Source: Shinella sp. CPCC 101442
GTDB lineage: Bacteria > Pseudomonadota > Alphaproteobacteria > Rhizobiales > Rhizobiaceae
Reading direction: 5' to 3'
Length of the DNA: 64,000 nucleotides
Assembly: GCF_024704725.1 (NCBI RefSeq)
Contig: NZ_JALIQS010000007.1
Location: 172,972-236,971, forward strand
The notes beneath the pieces are model-generated. The model saw nothing but the letters and a program-made list of their open reading frames with translations, had not been told where the DNA came from and did no database searches. Position numbers and translations under genes: made by a program. Of the stretch, positions 1-9,892 are shown one piece after another (position 1 is the first letter of the stretch; each line of letters starts with the position of its first letter).

Positions 1-1521
1 CGAGCGTTGCGCTATGACGAGATCGGTGATGTCGTCGACGCTGACGACGAAGGATTCCTGGGCGTCCTTCTGTTCCTCGCGGATGACCTGAACATTCAGC
101 GTCCGCTCCTTGCCGCCATGCATGATATTGATCTGCTTGCGGAATTCATTGCGATGGCGCGCGGATCCCTCGGCAAGCACGGCGGCGATTTCCGGGGCGA
201 CGCCAACGAGCGGCTCGCCGACGAGGTCGGCGGCATTGCGCCCCAGCAGGATTTCCGCCGAGAGGTTGACGATCGTGATACGCCCGTCGCCCTCGACGCC
301 AATAACGGCCGCCGTCACGCCCGACAGCACGGCCTCGATGAAACGGCGGCGATGATCCATCTCGTCTTTCGCGTCGAGGATTTCGCCCTGCTGGGTACGA
401 ATTTCAGCGATCATCTTGTTGAAGGTGCGCGAAAGGTTACCCACGTCGCCATCCACCGCGCGCACCGGCACGGTCACGTCGAGATTGCCGGAGGCTACAC
501 TGTCGGCTGCGCCGATGAGCTGGCGGATCGGCCGCACGATGCGGTCGGCGACGGCGATGGCAGTCCAGATCGCGGCGAGCAGCACGATGAGCGCAAAGCC
601 GAGATAGAGTACGCCGAAGGCGATCTGCAGCGATGTCCGCCCGGCTTCGAGCGCGCGGTACTCGGCCGTATTCTCTTCCATCAGCCGCATGGAGCGCATG
701 ACTTCCGGGTCCACGGTGCGGATCGTATAGAGGAAGGCGTCCGGTATGTTGTCGAGCTTGATGATAGCGCCAACGAGATTGGTCTGGCCCGGCGGGATGA
801 GTGTCGGCTGGCCGGCGGCAGAGGCGCGCAAAGCATCTTCCGGTGCGGCCGGCAGCCGGTTTTCGGTCGGGATATTGGCCTGAAGGATCGTGGAACCGTC
901 GGCGCGCAGCAGGAACGCGCCGAGCATGCCGCGCCCCCGTGCCTGCCGCGTCATCAGGTCCGTAAAACCGGTGCGGTCGAGACTGTAGAGCTGGCGGTTG
1001 CGGTCGAGATCGTTTGCCATCGAGGCCGTCTGGCCCTGCAGGTAGCTGGCATTCTCCAGCATATAGGCCTGCGCCACGTTCAGCGAGGAACTGACGATCG
1101 ACTGCGTGCGGATGGAGAACCAGCGGTCGAGGCCGACGTCCAGTGTGATGGAGGCGAAAATGGCGACGAGCACGGCCGGCGTGATCGCGACGATCGAGAA
1201 CAAGGCGACGATGCGCACATGCAGGCGCGCGGCGGCGCGGCCGCGGCTGCGGGCGCGCAGCAGCCGCAGGATTTCCCGACCGATCAGGAACATCAGGCCG
1301 ACGATGAAGATGGCATTGATCGCCGCCGAGGCGATGACGACATTGGCGACCGGCTTGATCGGTGTCAGGCCGAGCAGGATGAACAGCGACAGCGTGGCGG
1401 CAACGAGGGCACCGCCAGCCAGCACCAGACCCGGCAGGGCGAAGGAAGCGCGACGGTCGGCCGACACCTTTCCCTCATTCTCGCCTGCAAGCAGGTCTAT
1501 GCCCTGGTCCATCTGCCGCAT
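1..1521 (-). CDS. ntrY: NtrY sensor histidine kinase (5' part only)
   Basis: Membrane sensor kinase of the NtrY/NtrX pair involved in nitrogen regulation. Only the N-terminal 507 codons lie in the window; the gene leaves the left edge just before the phospho-acceptor His. The minus-strand translation shows hydrophobic segments at about residues 30-52, 60-82, 100-125 and 300-325, with an extracytoplasmic sensor region between the last two. A HAMP linker and a PAS region follow, ending in DDITDLVIAQRS, which in NtrY immediately precedes the H-box. It follows ntrC on the same strand. The start is uncertain: ATG at 1521 has GGGGA about 5 nt upstream, while an in-frame GTG at 1614 has AAGGA upstream. 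Confidence 0.9.
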   Translation of the reverse strand, partial: MRQMDQGIDLLAGENEGKVSADRRASFALPGLVLAGGALVAATLSLFILLGLTPIKPVANVVIASAAINAIFIVGLMFLIGREILRLLRARSRGRAAARLHVRIVALFSIVAITPAVLVAIFASITLDVGLDRWFSIRTQSIVSSSLNVAQAYMLENASYLQGQTASMANDLDRNRQLYSLDRTGFTDLMTRQARGRGMLGAFLLRADGSTILQANIPTENRLPAAPEDALRASAAGQPTLIPPGQTNLVGAIIKLDNIPDAFLYTIRTVDPEVMRSMRLMEENTAEYRALEAGRTSLQIAFGVLYLGFALIVLLAAIWTAIAVADRIVRPIRQLIGAADSVASGNLDVTVPVRAVDGDVGNLSRTFNKMIAEIRTQQGEILDAKDEMDHRRRFIEAVLSGVTAAVIGVEGDGRITIVNLSAEILLGRNAADLVGEPLVGVAPEIAAVLAEGSARHRNEFRKQINIMHGGKERTLNVQVIREEQKDAQESFVVSVDDITDLVIAQRS

Positions 1522-1718
1522 CGCTTCCCCGGCCGTACGCCTCGAAAGGCGGCGGCGTTCTTCTCGTGTTTTCGGGATGGCGCCAACCGTATGGAGGACC
1601 GGTCGCGTTCGCACCCGGATCCTTGACGATCAGGCACGCGGACCTATTCGGCCGCAACCCCCTCTGTTACCCTCAAGCAACAGAATGTGGCCAAAATGCA
1701 ACGCCCCCTGCCGTGAAG

Positions 1719-3173
1719 TCAAGCAGAGCGCGAACTTCTGTACACAGACACGCCCAGTTCGCGAATTTTCTTGCGTAGCGTGTTGCGGTTCAGGCCAAGC
1801 AGGTCGGCGGCCTTGATCTGGTTGCCGCGCGTTGCGGTCAAGGCAGCGAGAATCAGTGGATATTCCATCTCGGCCAACACCCGGTCGTAGAGCCCGGCGG
1901 GCGGCAACCCATCACCGAAGCTTGCGAAATACTGCCGCATATTCTCTTCCACCGCCTGGGAAATGGAGAGCGAGCCGCTACGCGTCACGGTCTTTTCGAT
2001 CGGGCTGTCGGGAATATCCGCGCGCAATTCCGTCTCGATGATTTCGCGGGAGATCACATCCTGCGGGTAGAGCGCGGTCAGCCGCCGCACGACGTTTTCC
2101 AGTTCGCGCACATTGCCCGGCCAGGCATGCGCCTTCATCAGTTCCAGCGCCTCCTGGTCGAAGCGCTTGGCGTCGAGCCCCTCTTTTTCCGCCTGCTGCA
2201 CGAAATGGCGCACGAGATCGGGAATATCCTCCGCGCGGTCGCGCAACGGCGGCAGCCGCAGCGGCACGACATTGAGTCGGTAGTAGAGGTCTTCCCGGAA
2301 AAGGCCCTGGTTGATCGACTGCTTGAGATCCTTGTTGGTCGCCGCCACGATGCGCACATCCGTGCGGATCGGCGTGCGACCGCCGACGGTGGTGTATTCG
2401 CCCTGCTGGAGAACGCGCAGAAGGCGCGTCTGCGCATCCATCGGCATGTCGCCGATTTCGTCGAGGAAGAGCGTGCCGCCCTCGGCCTGCTCGAAACGCC
2501 CGGTCGAGCGGTTCTGCGCGCCGGTAAAAGCCCCTTTCTCATGACCGAACAGTTCCGATTCGATGAGATCGCGGGGAATGGCGGCCATGTTGATGGCGAC
2601 GAACGGGCCGTTGCGGCGCTTGCCGTAGTCATGCAGCGCGCGGGCGACAAGCTCCTTGCCGGTTCCCGATTCGCCGGTGATCATCAGCGTCAGGTCCGTC
2701 TGCATGAGGCGCGCCAGAACACGGTAGATTTCCTGCATGGCCGCAGAACGGCCGACGAGCGGCATTCCGTCCTGCGTATCGTCGTCGAGACGGGCGGGCT
2801 TGCGCTTCGGCTCGGACAGCGCCCGGCCGATGATGGCGATCAGTTCCGTCAGGTCGAAGGGTTTTGGAAGGTAATCGTAGGCGCCTTTTTCAGAGGCCTT
2901 GATCGCCGTCATGAAGGTGTTTTGCGCGCTCATCACGAGCACCGGCAGGTCCGGCCTGGCCTTCTTGATGCGCGGCAGCAGGTCGAAAGCGTTCTCGTCG
3001 GGCATCACGACATCGGTGACGACGATGTCGCCTTCACCGGCAGAAATCCAGCGCCACAGCGTCGCCGCATTGGAGGTGATGCGCACGTCGTAACCCGCGC
3101 GGCTCAGGGCCTGGTTGAGAACCGTGCGGATCGCGGCATCGTCATCGGCAACGAGGACTGTGGCGCCTGTCAT
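1719..3173 (-). CDS. ntrC: NtrC nitrogen response regulator, sigma-54 activator
   Basis: Enhancer-binding activator of sigma-54 promoters under nitrogen limitation, phosphorylated by NtrB. The 484-aa protein has a receiver domain (acidic DDD at 10-12, phospho-acceptor D54, K104), an AAA+ domain (Walker A GESGTGKE about 167-174, sigma-54 contact loop GAFTGA 214-219, Walker B LFLDEIGD) and a C-terminal Fis-type helix-turn-helix (about 440-475, ending [12 protein letters not shown]). This is the standard NtrC length. Its ATG overlaps the ntrB stop by one base (TGATG), implying translational coupling. ntrY follows about 100-200 bp downstream. Confidence 0.98.
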   Translation of the reverse strand: MTGATVLVADDDAAIRTVLNQALSRAGYDVRITSNAATLWRWISAGEGDIVVTDVVMPDENAFDLLPRIKKARPDLPVLVMSAQNTFMTAIKASEKGAYDYLPKPFDLTELIAIIGRALSEPKRKPARLDDDTQDGMPLVGRSAAMQEIYRVLARLMQTDLTLMITGESGTGKELVARALHDYGKRRNGPFVAINMAAIPRDLIESELFGHEKGAFTGAQNRSTGRFEQAEGGTLFLDEIGDMPMDAQTRLLRVLQQGEYTTVGGRTPIRTDVRIVAATNKDLKQSINQGLFREDLYYRLNVVPLRLPPLRDRAEDIPDLVRHFVQQAEKEGLDAKRFDQEALELMKAHAWPGNVRELENVVRRLTALYPQDVISREIIETELRADIPDSPIEKTVTRSGSLSISQAVEENMRQYFASFGDGLPPAGLYDRVLAEMEYPLILAALTATRGNQIKAADLLGLNRNTLRKKIRELGVSVYRSSRSA

Positions 3174-4324
3174 CAGATATGTCCTTTGGTCTTGATAAAG
3201 TCGTCGTCTTCACTGACGCCGCGGGAGGCCGGCATCAGCACGCGGAAGGTGGTGCGGGAGCCCTGGCTGTCGCATTCGACAATGCCGCCGTGGCCGCCGA
3301 TGATCTTCGCCACCAATGCAAGGCCGAGGCCGGAGCCATTGGTCTTCGTGGTGATGAAGGGATCGAAGAGATGCGGCAGCAGGTCGCCGGGCACGCCGGG
3401 ACCATTGTCATGCACGCAGAATTCCAGCGGGAGCGAGATTTTTTCGCGCGTGCCGGCAACGGAAAGGCGAATGCCCGGCCGGTAGGCGGTCGTCAGCTGG
3501 ATTTCGCCATCCGGCCGGTCGCCGATCGCCTCCGCGGCGTTCTTGATGAGGTTGAGGAAGACCTGCACAAGCTGGTCGCGGTTGGCAAAGACCGGCGGCA
3601 GCGACGGATCGTAGAGTTCCGTTATCTTGACGTTGCGGCCGAAGCCGGCTTTCGCCACCGCTTTCACATGGTCGAGCACGGCATGGATGTTCAACGGAAC
3701 ACGATCCACCGGGCGCTCGTCGGAAAACACCTCCATGCGATCGACCAGCGAGACGATGCGGTCAGTCTCGTCGCGGATCAGCCGCGTCAACGCGCGATCC
3801 TCGTCGAGAACGGACGTTTCCAGGAGCTGGGCCGCACCGCGAATGCCTGACAGAGGGTTCTTGATCTCATGCGCCAGCATGGAGGCCAGGCCCGTCACGG
3901 AACGGGCAGCGCCGCGATGCGTCAGTTGCCGGTCGATCTTGTCGGCCATCGACCGCTCCTGAATGACGACCACGACGGAGCCCGCCGGCTCGGTGGTCAC
4001 AGGCGCCACGTAGATGTCGGCCAGCTTGTCCGCGCCGAGGCGCGGCGAGGACAGGTCCACCCGGTACTCGCTGACCGGCGCCCTTCGCTCGCGCACCTGC
4101 TCGATCAGTGTCAGAAGCGGACTGCCGAAGGGAATGAGCGTGGAGACCTTGTGCTTTGCCAGATGGTTGGCGCTTGCCCCGAAAAAGGATTCGGCCTCCC
4201 AGTTGGCAAAGACGACATGGCCGTCGACATCGACGAGGATGACCGGGTTCTGGATGGAGTTGAGCACGGCAAGCGCCAGGTCGGGCGCCTTCGCAGCGTT
4301 CTGATCTGCGGCCTTGTCCGTCAT
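3173..4324 (-). CDS. ntrB: NtrB nitrogen sensor histidine kinase
   Basis: Cytoplasmic two-component kinase/phosphatase that controls NtrC phosphorylation in response to PII proteins. The 383-aa protein has an N-terminal PAS domain (about 15-125, beginning [12 protein letters not shown]), the H-box [10 protein letters not shown] with H152, the N-box ([11 protein letters not shown]) and G-boxes ([19 protein letters not shown]). There is no membrane segment, as usual for NtrB. It sits between dusB (4-bp ATGA overlap at its start) and ntrC (1-bp overlap at its end), the classical nifR3-ntrB-ntrC operon of rhizobia, so transcription probably begins upstream of dusB. Confidence 0.98.
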   Translation of the reverse strand: MTDKAADQNAAKAPDLALAVLNSIQNPVILVDVDGHVVFANWEAESFFGASANHLAKHKVSTLIPFGSPLLTLIEQVRERRAPVSEYRVDLSSPRLGADKLADIYVAPVTTEPAGSVVVVIQERSMADKIDRQLTHRGAARSVTGLASMLAHEIKNPLSGIRGAAQLLETSVLDEDRALTRLIRDETDRIVSLVDRMEVFSDERPVDRVPLNIHAVLDHVKAVAKAGFGRNVKITELYDPSLPPVFANRDQLVQVFLNLIKNAAEAIGDRPDGEIQLTTAYRPGIRLSVAGTREKISLPLEFCVHDNGPGVPGDLLPHLFDPFITTKTNGSGLGLALVAKIIGGHGGIVECDSQGSRTTFRVLMPASRGVSEDDDFIKTKGHI

Positions 4325-5346
4325 GCGGCCTCTCCTATCCTTGCCGCGCCTTCGCCCAAAATGGCGGACTGGAGGCGTTCAGCAACGAATGCGCTGTCGC
4401 GCGCAGTCATGATCTCCGCTTTCGCGGCGCCGGCCATACCGGCGGCGTAGCGTTCCAGATACCAGCCGACATGTTTGCGGGCGTGACGCAGGCCGCCCTC
4501 GACCCCGTAGAAATCCAGCATCATGCGGTAGTGCTCCACCGCCGTCGCCGCGACTTCCTCCGTGGAAGGGTGTGTGATCGCCCCGGCAAGAACCGCTGGA
4601 TGCCACGGCCGGCCCTGCGCGGAGCGCCCGACCATCACGGCGTCGGCGCCCGAACGGCGCAGGATATCCACGGCGTCTTCGGCCGTATCGACATCGCCAT
4701 TGGCGACAAGCGGGATCGACAACACATCGCGCACCGCGCGGATTGCGTCCCAATCCGCCTTGCCTTCATAAAACTGCATGCGGGTGCGCCCATGCACCGT
4801 AATCATCGCCGCACCCGCCGCCTCGGCGCGGGAGGCGATATGTGGCGCATTGAGCGAATCGTGATCCCACCCAAGCCGCATCTTCACCGTGACCGGCACC
4901 TTCACAGCCCTGACGGTCGCCTCTATGAGACCGAGCGCATGGTCGGGATCACGCATCAGCGCGGAGCCGGAATAGCCGCCGATCACCTTCTTGGCGGGGC
5001 AGCCCATATTGATGTCGATAATATCGGCGCCCTCGCCTTCGGCGATTTTTGCGGCTTCGGCCATCCAGTGCGCTTCGCGGCCTGCAAGCTGCACCATATG
5101 GGGCTCGATGCCGCAATTGCGGATGCGCGACCAGCTTTCCCGCGCATTCAACGCCAGTTCCCGGCTCGCCACCATCTCCGTCACGACGAGGCCCGCGCCA
5201 AAACGCCAGGCGAGATCGCGGAACGGCAGGTCCGTGACGCCGGACATCGGCGCGAGGACCACCCGGTTGCGTAGGGTCTGGTTGCGGATCGCCAGCGGCG
5301 CTGACAAAACGGGGATCGTCAAATGCTTATCTTTCAAGCAGGTCAT
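4321..5346 (-). CDS. dusB: tRNA-dihydrouridine synthase (NifR3/DusB)
   Basis: FMN-dependent reductase that converts uridine to dihydrouridine in tRNA D-loops; historically called nifR3 as the first gene of the ntrBC operon. The 341-aa protein shows the Dus N-terminal [12 protein letters not shown] block, the catalytic-cysteine motif NMGCPAKK (C116), [13 protein letters not shown] and the FMN phosphate-binding region [13 protein letters not shown] at 5346 is the chosen start; its Shine-Dalgarno is weak. It ends with a 4-bp overlap into ntrB. ispDF diverges from it across a 137-bp intergenic region (5347-5483) that must hold both promoters. Confidence 0.96.
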   Translation of the reverse strand: MTCLKDKHLTIPVLSAPLAIRNQTLRNRVVLAPMSGVTDLPFRDLAWRFGAGLVVTEMVASRELALNARESWSRIRNCGIEPHMVQLAGREAHWMAEAAKIAEGEGADIIDINMGCPAKKVIGGYSGSALMRDPDHALGLIEATVRAVKVPVTVKMRLGWDHDSLNAPHIASRAEAAGAAMITVHGRTRMQFYEGKADWDAIRAVRDVLSIPLVANGDVDTAEDAVDILRRSGADAVMVGRSAQGRPWHPAVLAGAITHPSTEEVAATAVEHYRMMLDFYGVEGGLRHARKHVGWYLERYAAGMAGAAKAEIMTARDSAFVAERLQSAILGEGAARIGEAA

Positions 5347-5483
5347 ATCTCTGCACTATTTTTAGCCATCATTGTCGTTCTTGCCAAGCCGCAATCACGC
5401 AGGCCTGCATTTTTCCTGACAACGCTGGAATTGCGGCATCCTTCCGGCTAAACCATCCCAAAACGCTTTGAAACGGGAGGTCG

Positions 5484-6704
5484 ATGACCGAAATGCAGCC
5501 GGAAAACACGCTATCCTGCGGTGTGGTGATCGTTGCCGCCGGTCGTGGTGAACGGGCCGGCAGTCATGCCGAAGGCCCCAAGCAATATCGCCGCATCGGC
5601 GGAAGGCCGGTCATCTCCCATACGCTCGATCTCTTTGTCAATTGGCGGCCCGCTCGGCGTATCGTGGTCGTGATACATCCCGATGACGCCGCGCTGTTCG
5701 AGACCGCCCGCATCGCTTCCCTTCCTGCCGGCGACCGTCTGACCGTCGTACACGGCGGCGCGACACGCCAGCAATCCGTGCTCGCCGGCCTCGAAGTGCT
5801 GGCAAACGATGACATCAGCCACGTCCTCATCCAGGATGCAGTGCGCCCCTTCGTCGAACCCGCCATCCTGGAACGCATCCTCACCGCCTTCGGCCACGGT
5901 GCGCGCGCGGTCCTGCCCGCCGTCGCCGTCGCCGATACGCTCAAGCGCGCCGACGCCAATGGCAATGTCGCCGAAACCGTTTCGCGCTCTGGCCTCTTTG
6001 CCGCACAGACCCCGCAATCGTTCCACTTCGCCACCATTCTCGAAGCGCATCGTCGTGCAAGTGCCTCTGGCCGCACGGATTTTACCGACGACGCCTCGAT
6101 CGCCGAATGGGCCGGCGTGCGCGTCCATCTCGTCGAGGGCAGTGCCGGTAACGTCAAGCTTACATTACAGAAGGATATCGCCATGGCCGATCAGCGCCTC
6201 TCCAACGCATTACCGGATGTGCGCACCGGCAACGGCTACGACGTGCATCAGCTCGTGGATGGCGACGGCGTCACGCTCTGTGGCCTCTTCATTCCGCATG
6301 ACCAGAAACTGTCCGGCCATTCCGATGCCGACGTGGCGCTGCACGCACTCACCGACGCGCTGCTCGCCACCTGCGGCGCCGGTGATATCGGCGATCACTT
6401 CCCGCCGTCGGACATGCGGTGGAAGGGTGCCGCCTCGCGCATCTTCCTCGAACATGCAGCAAGCATCGTGCGCGCGAAGGGCGGCACGATCATGAATGCC
6501 GACGTTTCGCTGATTGCCGAGGCGCCGAAGGTCGGGCCGCACCGTGATGCGATGCGCCAGAACCTCTCGGATTTTCTCGGCATTTCCATTGACCGCTGCT
6601 CGGTCAAGGCGACGACCAACGAGAAGATCGGTTTCATCGGCCGGCGCGAGGGCATCGCCGCCATCGCTACCGCGACCGTCGTCTACAAGGGAACCGACGC
6701 ATGA
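5484..6704 (+). CDS. ispDF: bifunctional IspD/IspF (MEP pathway)
   Basis: Fusion of 2-C-methyl-D-erythritol 4-phosphate cytidylyltransferase (IspD, about residues 10-230) and 2-C-methyl-D-erythritol 2,4-cyclodiphosphate synthase (IspF, about 245-406) of non-mevalonate isoprenoid synthesis. The IspD half shows the nucleotide-binding AAGRGERAG stretch and the QDAVRPFV block. The IspF half begins NGYDVHQ and contains [17 protein letters not shown] with the zinc ligands. Fused ispDF is common in alphaproteobacteria. The start is supported by GGGAGG just upstream. It shares a 4-bp overlap with the next gene, so the two are probably co-transcribed. Confidence 0.97.
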   Translation: MTEMQPENTLSCGVVIVAAGRGERAGSHAEGPKQYRRIGGRPVISHTLDLFVNWRPARRIVVVIHPDDAALFETARIASLPAGDRLTVVHGGATRQQSVLAGLEVLANDDISHVLIQDAVRPFVEPAILERILTAFGHGARAVLPAVAVADTLKRADANGNVAETVSRSGLFAAQTPQSFHFATILEAHRRASASGRTDFTDDASIAEWAGVRVHLVEGSAGNVKLTLQKDIAMADQRLSNALPDVRTGNGYDVHQLVDGDGVTLCGLFIPHDQKLSGHSDADVALHALTDALLATCGAGDIGDHFPPSDMRWKGAASRIFLEHAASIVRAKGGTIMNADVSLIAEAPKVGPHRDAMRQNLSDFLGISIDRCSVKATTNEKIGFIGRREGIAAIATATVVYKGTDA

Positions 6705-7201
6705 GTTTTTGGCCCCAGGACATCGAAGAAACCGCACGCAACCTCGTCGCCGACTTCACCGAGAAGAAACTGCTGATCGCTACCGCCGAATCCTGCACCG
6801 CAGGCCTGATTGCTGGCGTAATCACAGAAATTCCCGGCTCCTCGAATGTCTTCGACCGCGGTTTCGTCACCTATTCCAACGAGGCCAAGCGCGAAATGAT
6901 CGGTGTCGCCAACGCGACGCTGAAGGCGCACGGCGCCGTCTCGCGCCCGACCGCACTGGAAATGGCGCAGGGCGCCATCGGCAATTCCGGCGCCACTATC
7001 GCGATTGCCGTGACCGGCATTGCCGGCCCGGGCGGCGGCACGGAGGAAAAACCCGTCGGCCTCGTCCACCTCGCCGCCGCGCGCACCGGTTACGAGACGC
7101 TGCATCGGGAAATGCGCTACGGCGATATCGGCCGCAGCGCCGTCAGGCTTGCGACGGTGCGCACCGCGCTGGAAATGTTGATCGAGATCGCGCGGGATTA
7201 G
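6701..7201 (+). CDS. pncC: CinA C-terminal-type nicotinamide-nucleotide amidohydrolase
   Basis: Stand-alone CinA C-terminal domain of 166 aa, the PncC family that deamidates nicotinamide mononucleotide in NAD salvage. Visible family motifs are the [10 protein letters not shown] block near residue 30, TYSNEAK, and the glycine-rich [13 protein letters not shown] loop. The N-terminal molybdopterin-binding-like domain of full CinA is absent, as in other PncC proteins. ATG overlaps the ispDF stop by 4 bp. Its stop overlaps the end of the convergent gene at 7198. The enzymatic assignment is by family; substrate is inferred. Confidence 0.92.
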   Translation: MSFWPQDIEETARNLVADFTEKKLLIATAESCTAGLIAGVITEIPGSSNVFDRGFVTYSNEAKREMIGVANATLKAHGAVSRPTALEMAQGAIGNSGATIAIAVTGIAGPGGGTEEKPVGLVHLAAARTGYETLHREMRYGDIGRSAVRLATVRTALEMLIEIARD

Positions 7202-8007
7202 TTCGGGCAAAGCGAATAGATGTTCATCGCAAAATTCGCCTCGTAGAGCGCCGTATCTCCCCAGAAAGCCTGGCCTGCAGGAAAATTCTTCGCGAGGAAA
7301 GTATCGACGCTCGCCTTCTGCTTTTCGGCGAGCGCCTTGTAATCAGGTGTCTTGCGCTTTTCGCTTATACATTTCGTGAAATCCGGAATGGGGCTTGTCC
7401 GCTCCACGAAGAGCGCCTCGAAATCGCTGGAACTCAATGCCTTGCCGGTCTCGAGGGCGGCGATCTTGCGGGCCGCCGGTGCGGGCAGCACGATATCGAA
7501 CGTCTCGACATGGAAAAAATCACCGAAGCGCCGGTCCTCGTCGCCAAGTTCAAACCCCTCGACCGTATAGGCCTTGCCGACGAGCTTGTAGCCACTCACC
7601 TCGAAGGCCAAACGCGCCGAGACCTTCACTTTCAGTGCCTTCTCGCGCTCCGGCTTCTGGTCCTTGAAGAGCGGCGGCTGCAGCGTCTCCGTGTCCACGA
7701 TGCGCATCTCGCCGCCGACGTCGATCGCCGCCGGATCGGAGGAATAGGCATGGCGCGCGTTGTAGAAGGCCAGCATCTCCGCTTCGCGGGTGGGGAAGAA
7801 GGCGCGATCCAGATAAACAGGATTCCGTGGCAAGCCGCCATCGGTGCCCCGGATCGTCATCTTCACATCCGGCCCGATGCGATAACTTCCGGCGAGCGGC
7901 CGGTTTTGTTCATCAAAGAGAAGGATGTAGTCTCCCGGCGCCTCCTGCGCAGCCGCAGGCGTGCAGAGCAAGGCGATCAGGGCGAAGGGCGCGAACCGGG
8001 TGATCAT
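7198..8007 (-). CDS. secreted protein of unknown function
   Basis: 269-aa protein with a Sec signal peptide (MITRFAPFALIALLCTPAAAQ, cleavage expected after the AAAQ/AQA region), so probably periplasmic. I do not recognise a domain in the mature part. It is acidic and aromatic, has no further membrane segment, and has a Cys near its C-terminus (SLCPN) and another at about two-thirds. It is convergent with pncC, with a 4-bp overlap of the 3' ends, and lies 31 bp downstream of the COQ10-like gene on the same strand, so it may be co-transcribed with that gene. Confidence 0.8.
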   Translation of the reverse strand: MITRFAPFALIALLCTPAAAQEAPGDYILLFDEQNRPLAGSYRIGPDVKMTIRGTDGGLPRNPVYLDRAFFPTREAEMLAFYNARHAYSSDPAAIDVGGEMRIVDTETLQPPLFKDQKPEREKALKVKVSARLAFEVSGYKLVGKAYTVEGFELGDEDRRFGDFFHVETFDIVLPAPAARKIAALETGKALSSSDFEALFVERTSPIPDFTKCISEKRKTPDYKALAEKQKASVDTFLAKNFPAGQAFWGDTALYEANFAMNIYSLCPN

Positions 8008-8038
8008 GTCCCGGTAACGGGCTAGCCGGCGGAAAAAT

Positions 8039-8491
8039 TCAGACGGCCGGATAGATCGCAGCGGCGCGCTTTTCGAAGGCCTCGGTGAACATGCGGAAGG
8101 CGCGGTCGAACATCGAACCCATCAGCGCACCGAGGATACGGCTTTTGAACTCGTAGTCGATGTAGAAATGCACCGAACATCCCCCGTCCGGCAGCGGCTC
8201 GAAGCGCCAGCGGTTGTCGAGATAGCGGAACGGCCCGTCGATATATTTGACGTCGATCGCGCGTTCGGCGCCGCTCAAAAGCACCTGGGTGGTAAAGGTC
8301 TCGCGGATCGCCTTGTAGCCGACCGTCATGTCCGCGACCAACAGCTCCTTGCCGTCCCGCTCCTTGCGCGAACGTACGCTCAGCCCTTCGCAGAGCGGAA
8401 GGAACTCCGGATAGCGCTCGACATCGGCAACGAGGTCGTACATCTGCTCGGGCGAGTGAGGAACCGGACGGCGGGTTTCGAACTGAGGCAT
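8039..8491 (-). CDS. COQ10/RatA-type START-like (polyketide cyclase) protein
   Basis: 150-aa single-domain protein of the SRPBCC fold, in the family of mitochondrial COQ10 and bacterial RatA. The N-terminal SPEQMYDLVADVERYPEFLPLCEG is the family signature, and the C-terminal amphipathic helix (MFDRAFRMFTEAFEKRA) is typical. COQ10 homologues bind ubiquinone and support respiration; E. coli RatA was reported to affect ribosome association, hence the toxin label in databases. No antitoxin partner is adjacent, so a quinone-chaperone role is the better inference. ATG at 8491. Confidence 0.88.
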   Translation of the reverse strand: MPQFETRRPVPHSPEQMYDLVADVERYPEFLPLCEGLSVRSRKERDGKELLVADMTVGYKAIRETFTTQVLLSGAERAIDVKYIDGPFRYLDNRWRFEPLPDGGCSVHFYIDYEFKSRILGALMGSMFDRAFRMFTEAFEKRAAAIYPAV

Positions 8492-8500
8492 GGCCGAGAG

Positions 8501-8756
8501 CTAATGAACCGCGGCCACTCTTGCAAGTAGGCGGTCATTGTCGTTCCGCGATTTCAACACGCAAACCGGCACGTCGCGGCCATAGGCCGCAAGATTTCGC
8601 CCGATCTGCGAGCTTGCCGTCTTCTCGAAATTCCAGACAGAAGTCAGGAACTCTCAGCTGATCCGCTCCGGCAGTTCTCCGCCATCTCCGGTCGCGTGCG
8701 GTCACGATAGCGCAATGCCCCCATCGACCGATATCCGCCGCCGGAGCAACCGTCAT
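8501..8756 (-). pseudogene. possible frameshifted small gene between lipA and the COQ10-like gene
   Basis: The 333-bp stretch 8492-8824 holds no confidently recognisable gene. An ATG at 8756 has an excellent Shine-Dalgarno (AGGAGAA, 4 nt spacing) just after the lipA terminator and opens a frame to 8535 (73 codons) with unconvincing composition. A different minus frame, open from 8653 to a TAG at 8501, reads more like protein, including FEKTASSQIGRNLAAYG and VCVLKSRNDNDRLLARV. Another frame is open upstream of it and stops near 8645. Deleting two bases in the GAGAG at about 8651-8655 would join these last two frames. I read this as a decayed or frameshifted gene, or a sequencing indel. The family is unrecognised. 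Confidence 0.3.
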
Positions 8757-8770
8757 CGCCTTCTCCTGAA

Positions 8771-8804
8771 ACAAAAAACCCGCCGTCGGGAGGACGGCGG
8801 GTTT
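8771..8804 (-). terminator. intrinsic terminator after lipA
   Basis: Twelve-base-pair stem (8776-8787 with 8793-8804, loop of 5) followed on the minus strand by six T (8778-8773 region). It lies 20 bp beyond the lipA stop codon. Confidence 0.9.
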
Positions 8805-8824
8805 AGAGGAGGTGTTTGAAAAAT

Positions 8825-9802
8825 CTATTCCGCCGCAGCCAGAAGCTTGCGCTCGCGAGCGGCCCGGAGGCGGGCGAAGTCATCGCCGGCATGATGCGAG
8901 GAGCGCGTCAGCGGGCTCGACGAGACCATCAGGAAGCCCTTGGAATAGGCGACAGTCTCATAGGACTTGAACTCCTCCGGCGTCACGAAGCTCATGACGG
9001 CATGGTGCTTGCGCGTCGGCTGGAGGTACTGGCCGATGGTGAGGAAATCGACGTCGGCGGTGCGAAGGTCGTCCATCAGCTGGAGCACTTCGTTGCGCTC
9101 TTCACCCAGGCCCACCATGATGCCCGACTTGGTGAACATCGTCGGGTCGAGTTCCTTCACGCGCTGCAGGAGGCGCACGGAGTGGAAATAGCGCGCGCCC
9201 GGACGGACCGTCAGGTAGTTGCCCGGCACGGTTTCCATGTTGTGGTTGAAGACGTCGGGCTTGGCGGCAACGACGCGCTCCAGTGCGCCTGGCTTCTTCA
9301 GGAAGTCCGGCGTGAGGATTTCGATGGTCGTCAGCGGTGAGGCCGCGCGGATGGCCCAGATCACCTTTTCGAAATGTTCCGCGCCGCCGTCATCCAGATC
9401 GTCGCGATCCACCGAGGTGATGACGACATGGCTCAGGCCCATCTGCTTGACGGCCTTGGCGACGTTTTCGGGCTCCGCCATGTCGAGCGCATTCGGCTTG
9501 CCCGTCGCCACGTTGCAGAAGGCGCAGGCGCGGGTACAGATCTCGCCCATGATCATGAAGGTCGCGTGCTTCTTGTCCCAGCACTCGCCGATATTCGGGC
9601 AACCCGCCTCTTCGCACACCGTCACCAGCTTATGCGAGCGCACGAGATCGCGCGTCTCCTGGTAGCCCTTGGAGACCGGTGCGCGCACGCGAATCCATTC
9701 CGGCTTGCGCAGCACTTCCGTGTCCGGCCGCTTGGCCTTTTCCGGATGGCGCACCCGCTTGGCATCGGGCGAAGGATTGGTGCGGTCGAGAATGGTGACC
9801 AT
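8825..9802 (-). CDS. lipA: lipoyl synthase
   Basis: Radical-SAM enzyme inserting two sulfur atoms into protein-bound octanoyl groups to make lipoate, the cofactor of the PDH E2 subunits encoded just upstream. The 325-aa protein has the auxiliary-cluster cysteines C63/C68/C74 ([12 protein letters not shown]) and the radical-SAM CxxxCxxC at C89/C93/C96 (CTRACAFC). The C-terminal [10 protein letters not shown] supplies the conserved RSS serine. It is separated from lpdA by a terminator-like hairpin, so it may have its own promoter or depend on readthrough. ATG at 9802. Confidence 0.98.
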   Translation of the reverse strand: MVTILDRTNPSPDAKRVRHPEKAKRPDTEVLRKPEWIRVRAPVSKGYQETRDLVRSHKLVTVCEEAGCPNIGECWDKKHATFMIMGEICTRACAFCNVATGKPNALDMAEPENVAKAVKQMGLSHVVITSVDRDDLDDGGAEHFEKVIWAIRAASPLTTIEILTPDFLKKPGALERVVAAKPDVFNHNMETVPGNYLTVRPGARYFHSVRLLQRVKELDPTMFTKSGIMVGLGEERNEVLQLMDDLRTADVDFLTIGQYLQPTRKHHAVMSFVTPEEFKSYETVAYSKGFLMVSSSPLTRSSHHAGDDFARLRAARERKLLAAAE

Positions 9803-9850
9803 GTCGTTTCCACTTTCCTGGCAGGCTTTGCGCCTGTCCTGCGGACACTG

Positions 9851-9883
9851 AAAAGATGAGCCCGCCTCATGTGGAGGCGGGCT
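9851..9883 (-). terminator. intrinsic terminator after lpdA
   Basis: Ten-base-pair stem (9859-9868 with 9874-9883), 5-nt loop, followed on the minus strand by CATCTTTT, just after the lpdA stop. The T-tract is interrupted, so partial readthrough into lipA is possible. Confidence 0.75.
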
Positions 9884-9892
9884 TTAGCACGT

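Noticed and set aside
7..1626. Long plus-strand open frame opposite ntrY
   Set aside because: It is the antisense of a clear NtrY coding frame; GC-rich third positions keep the opposite strand open.
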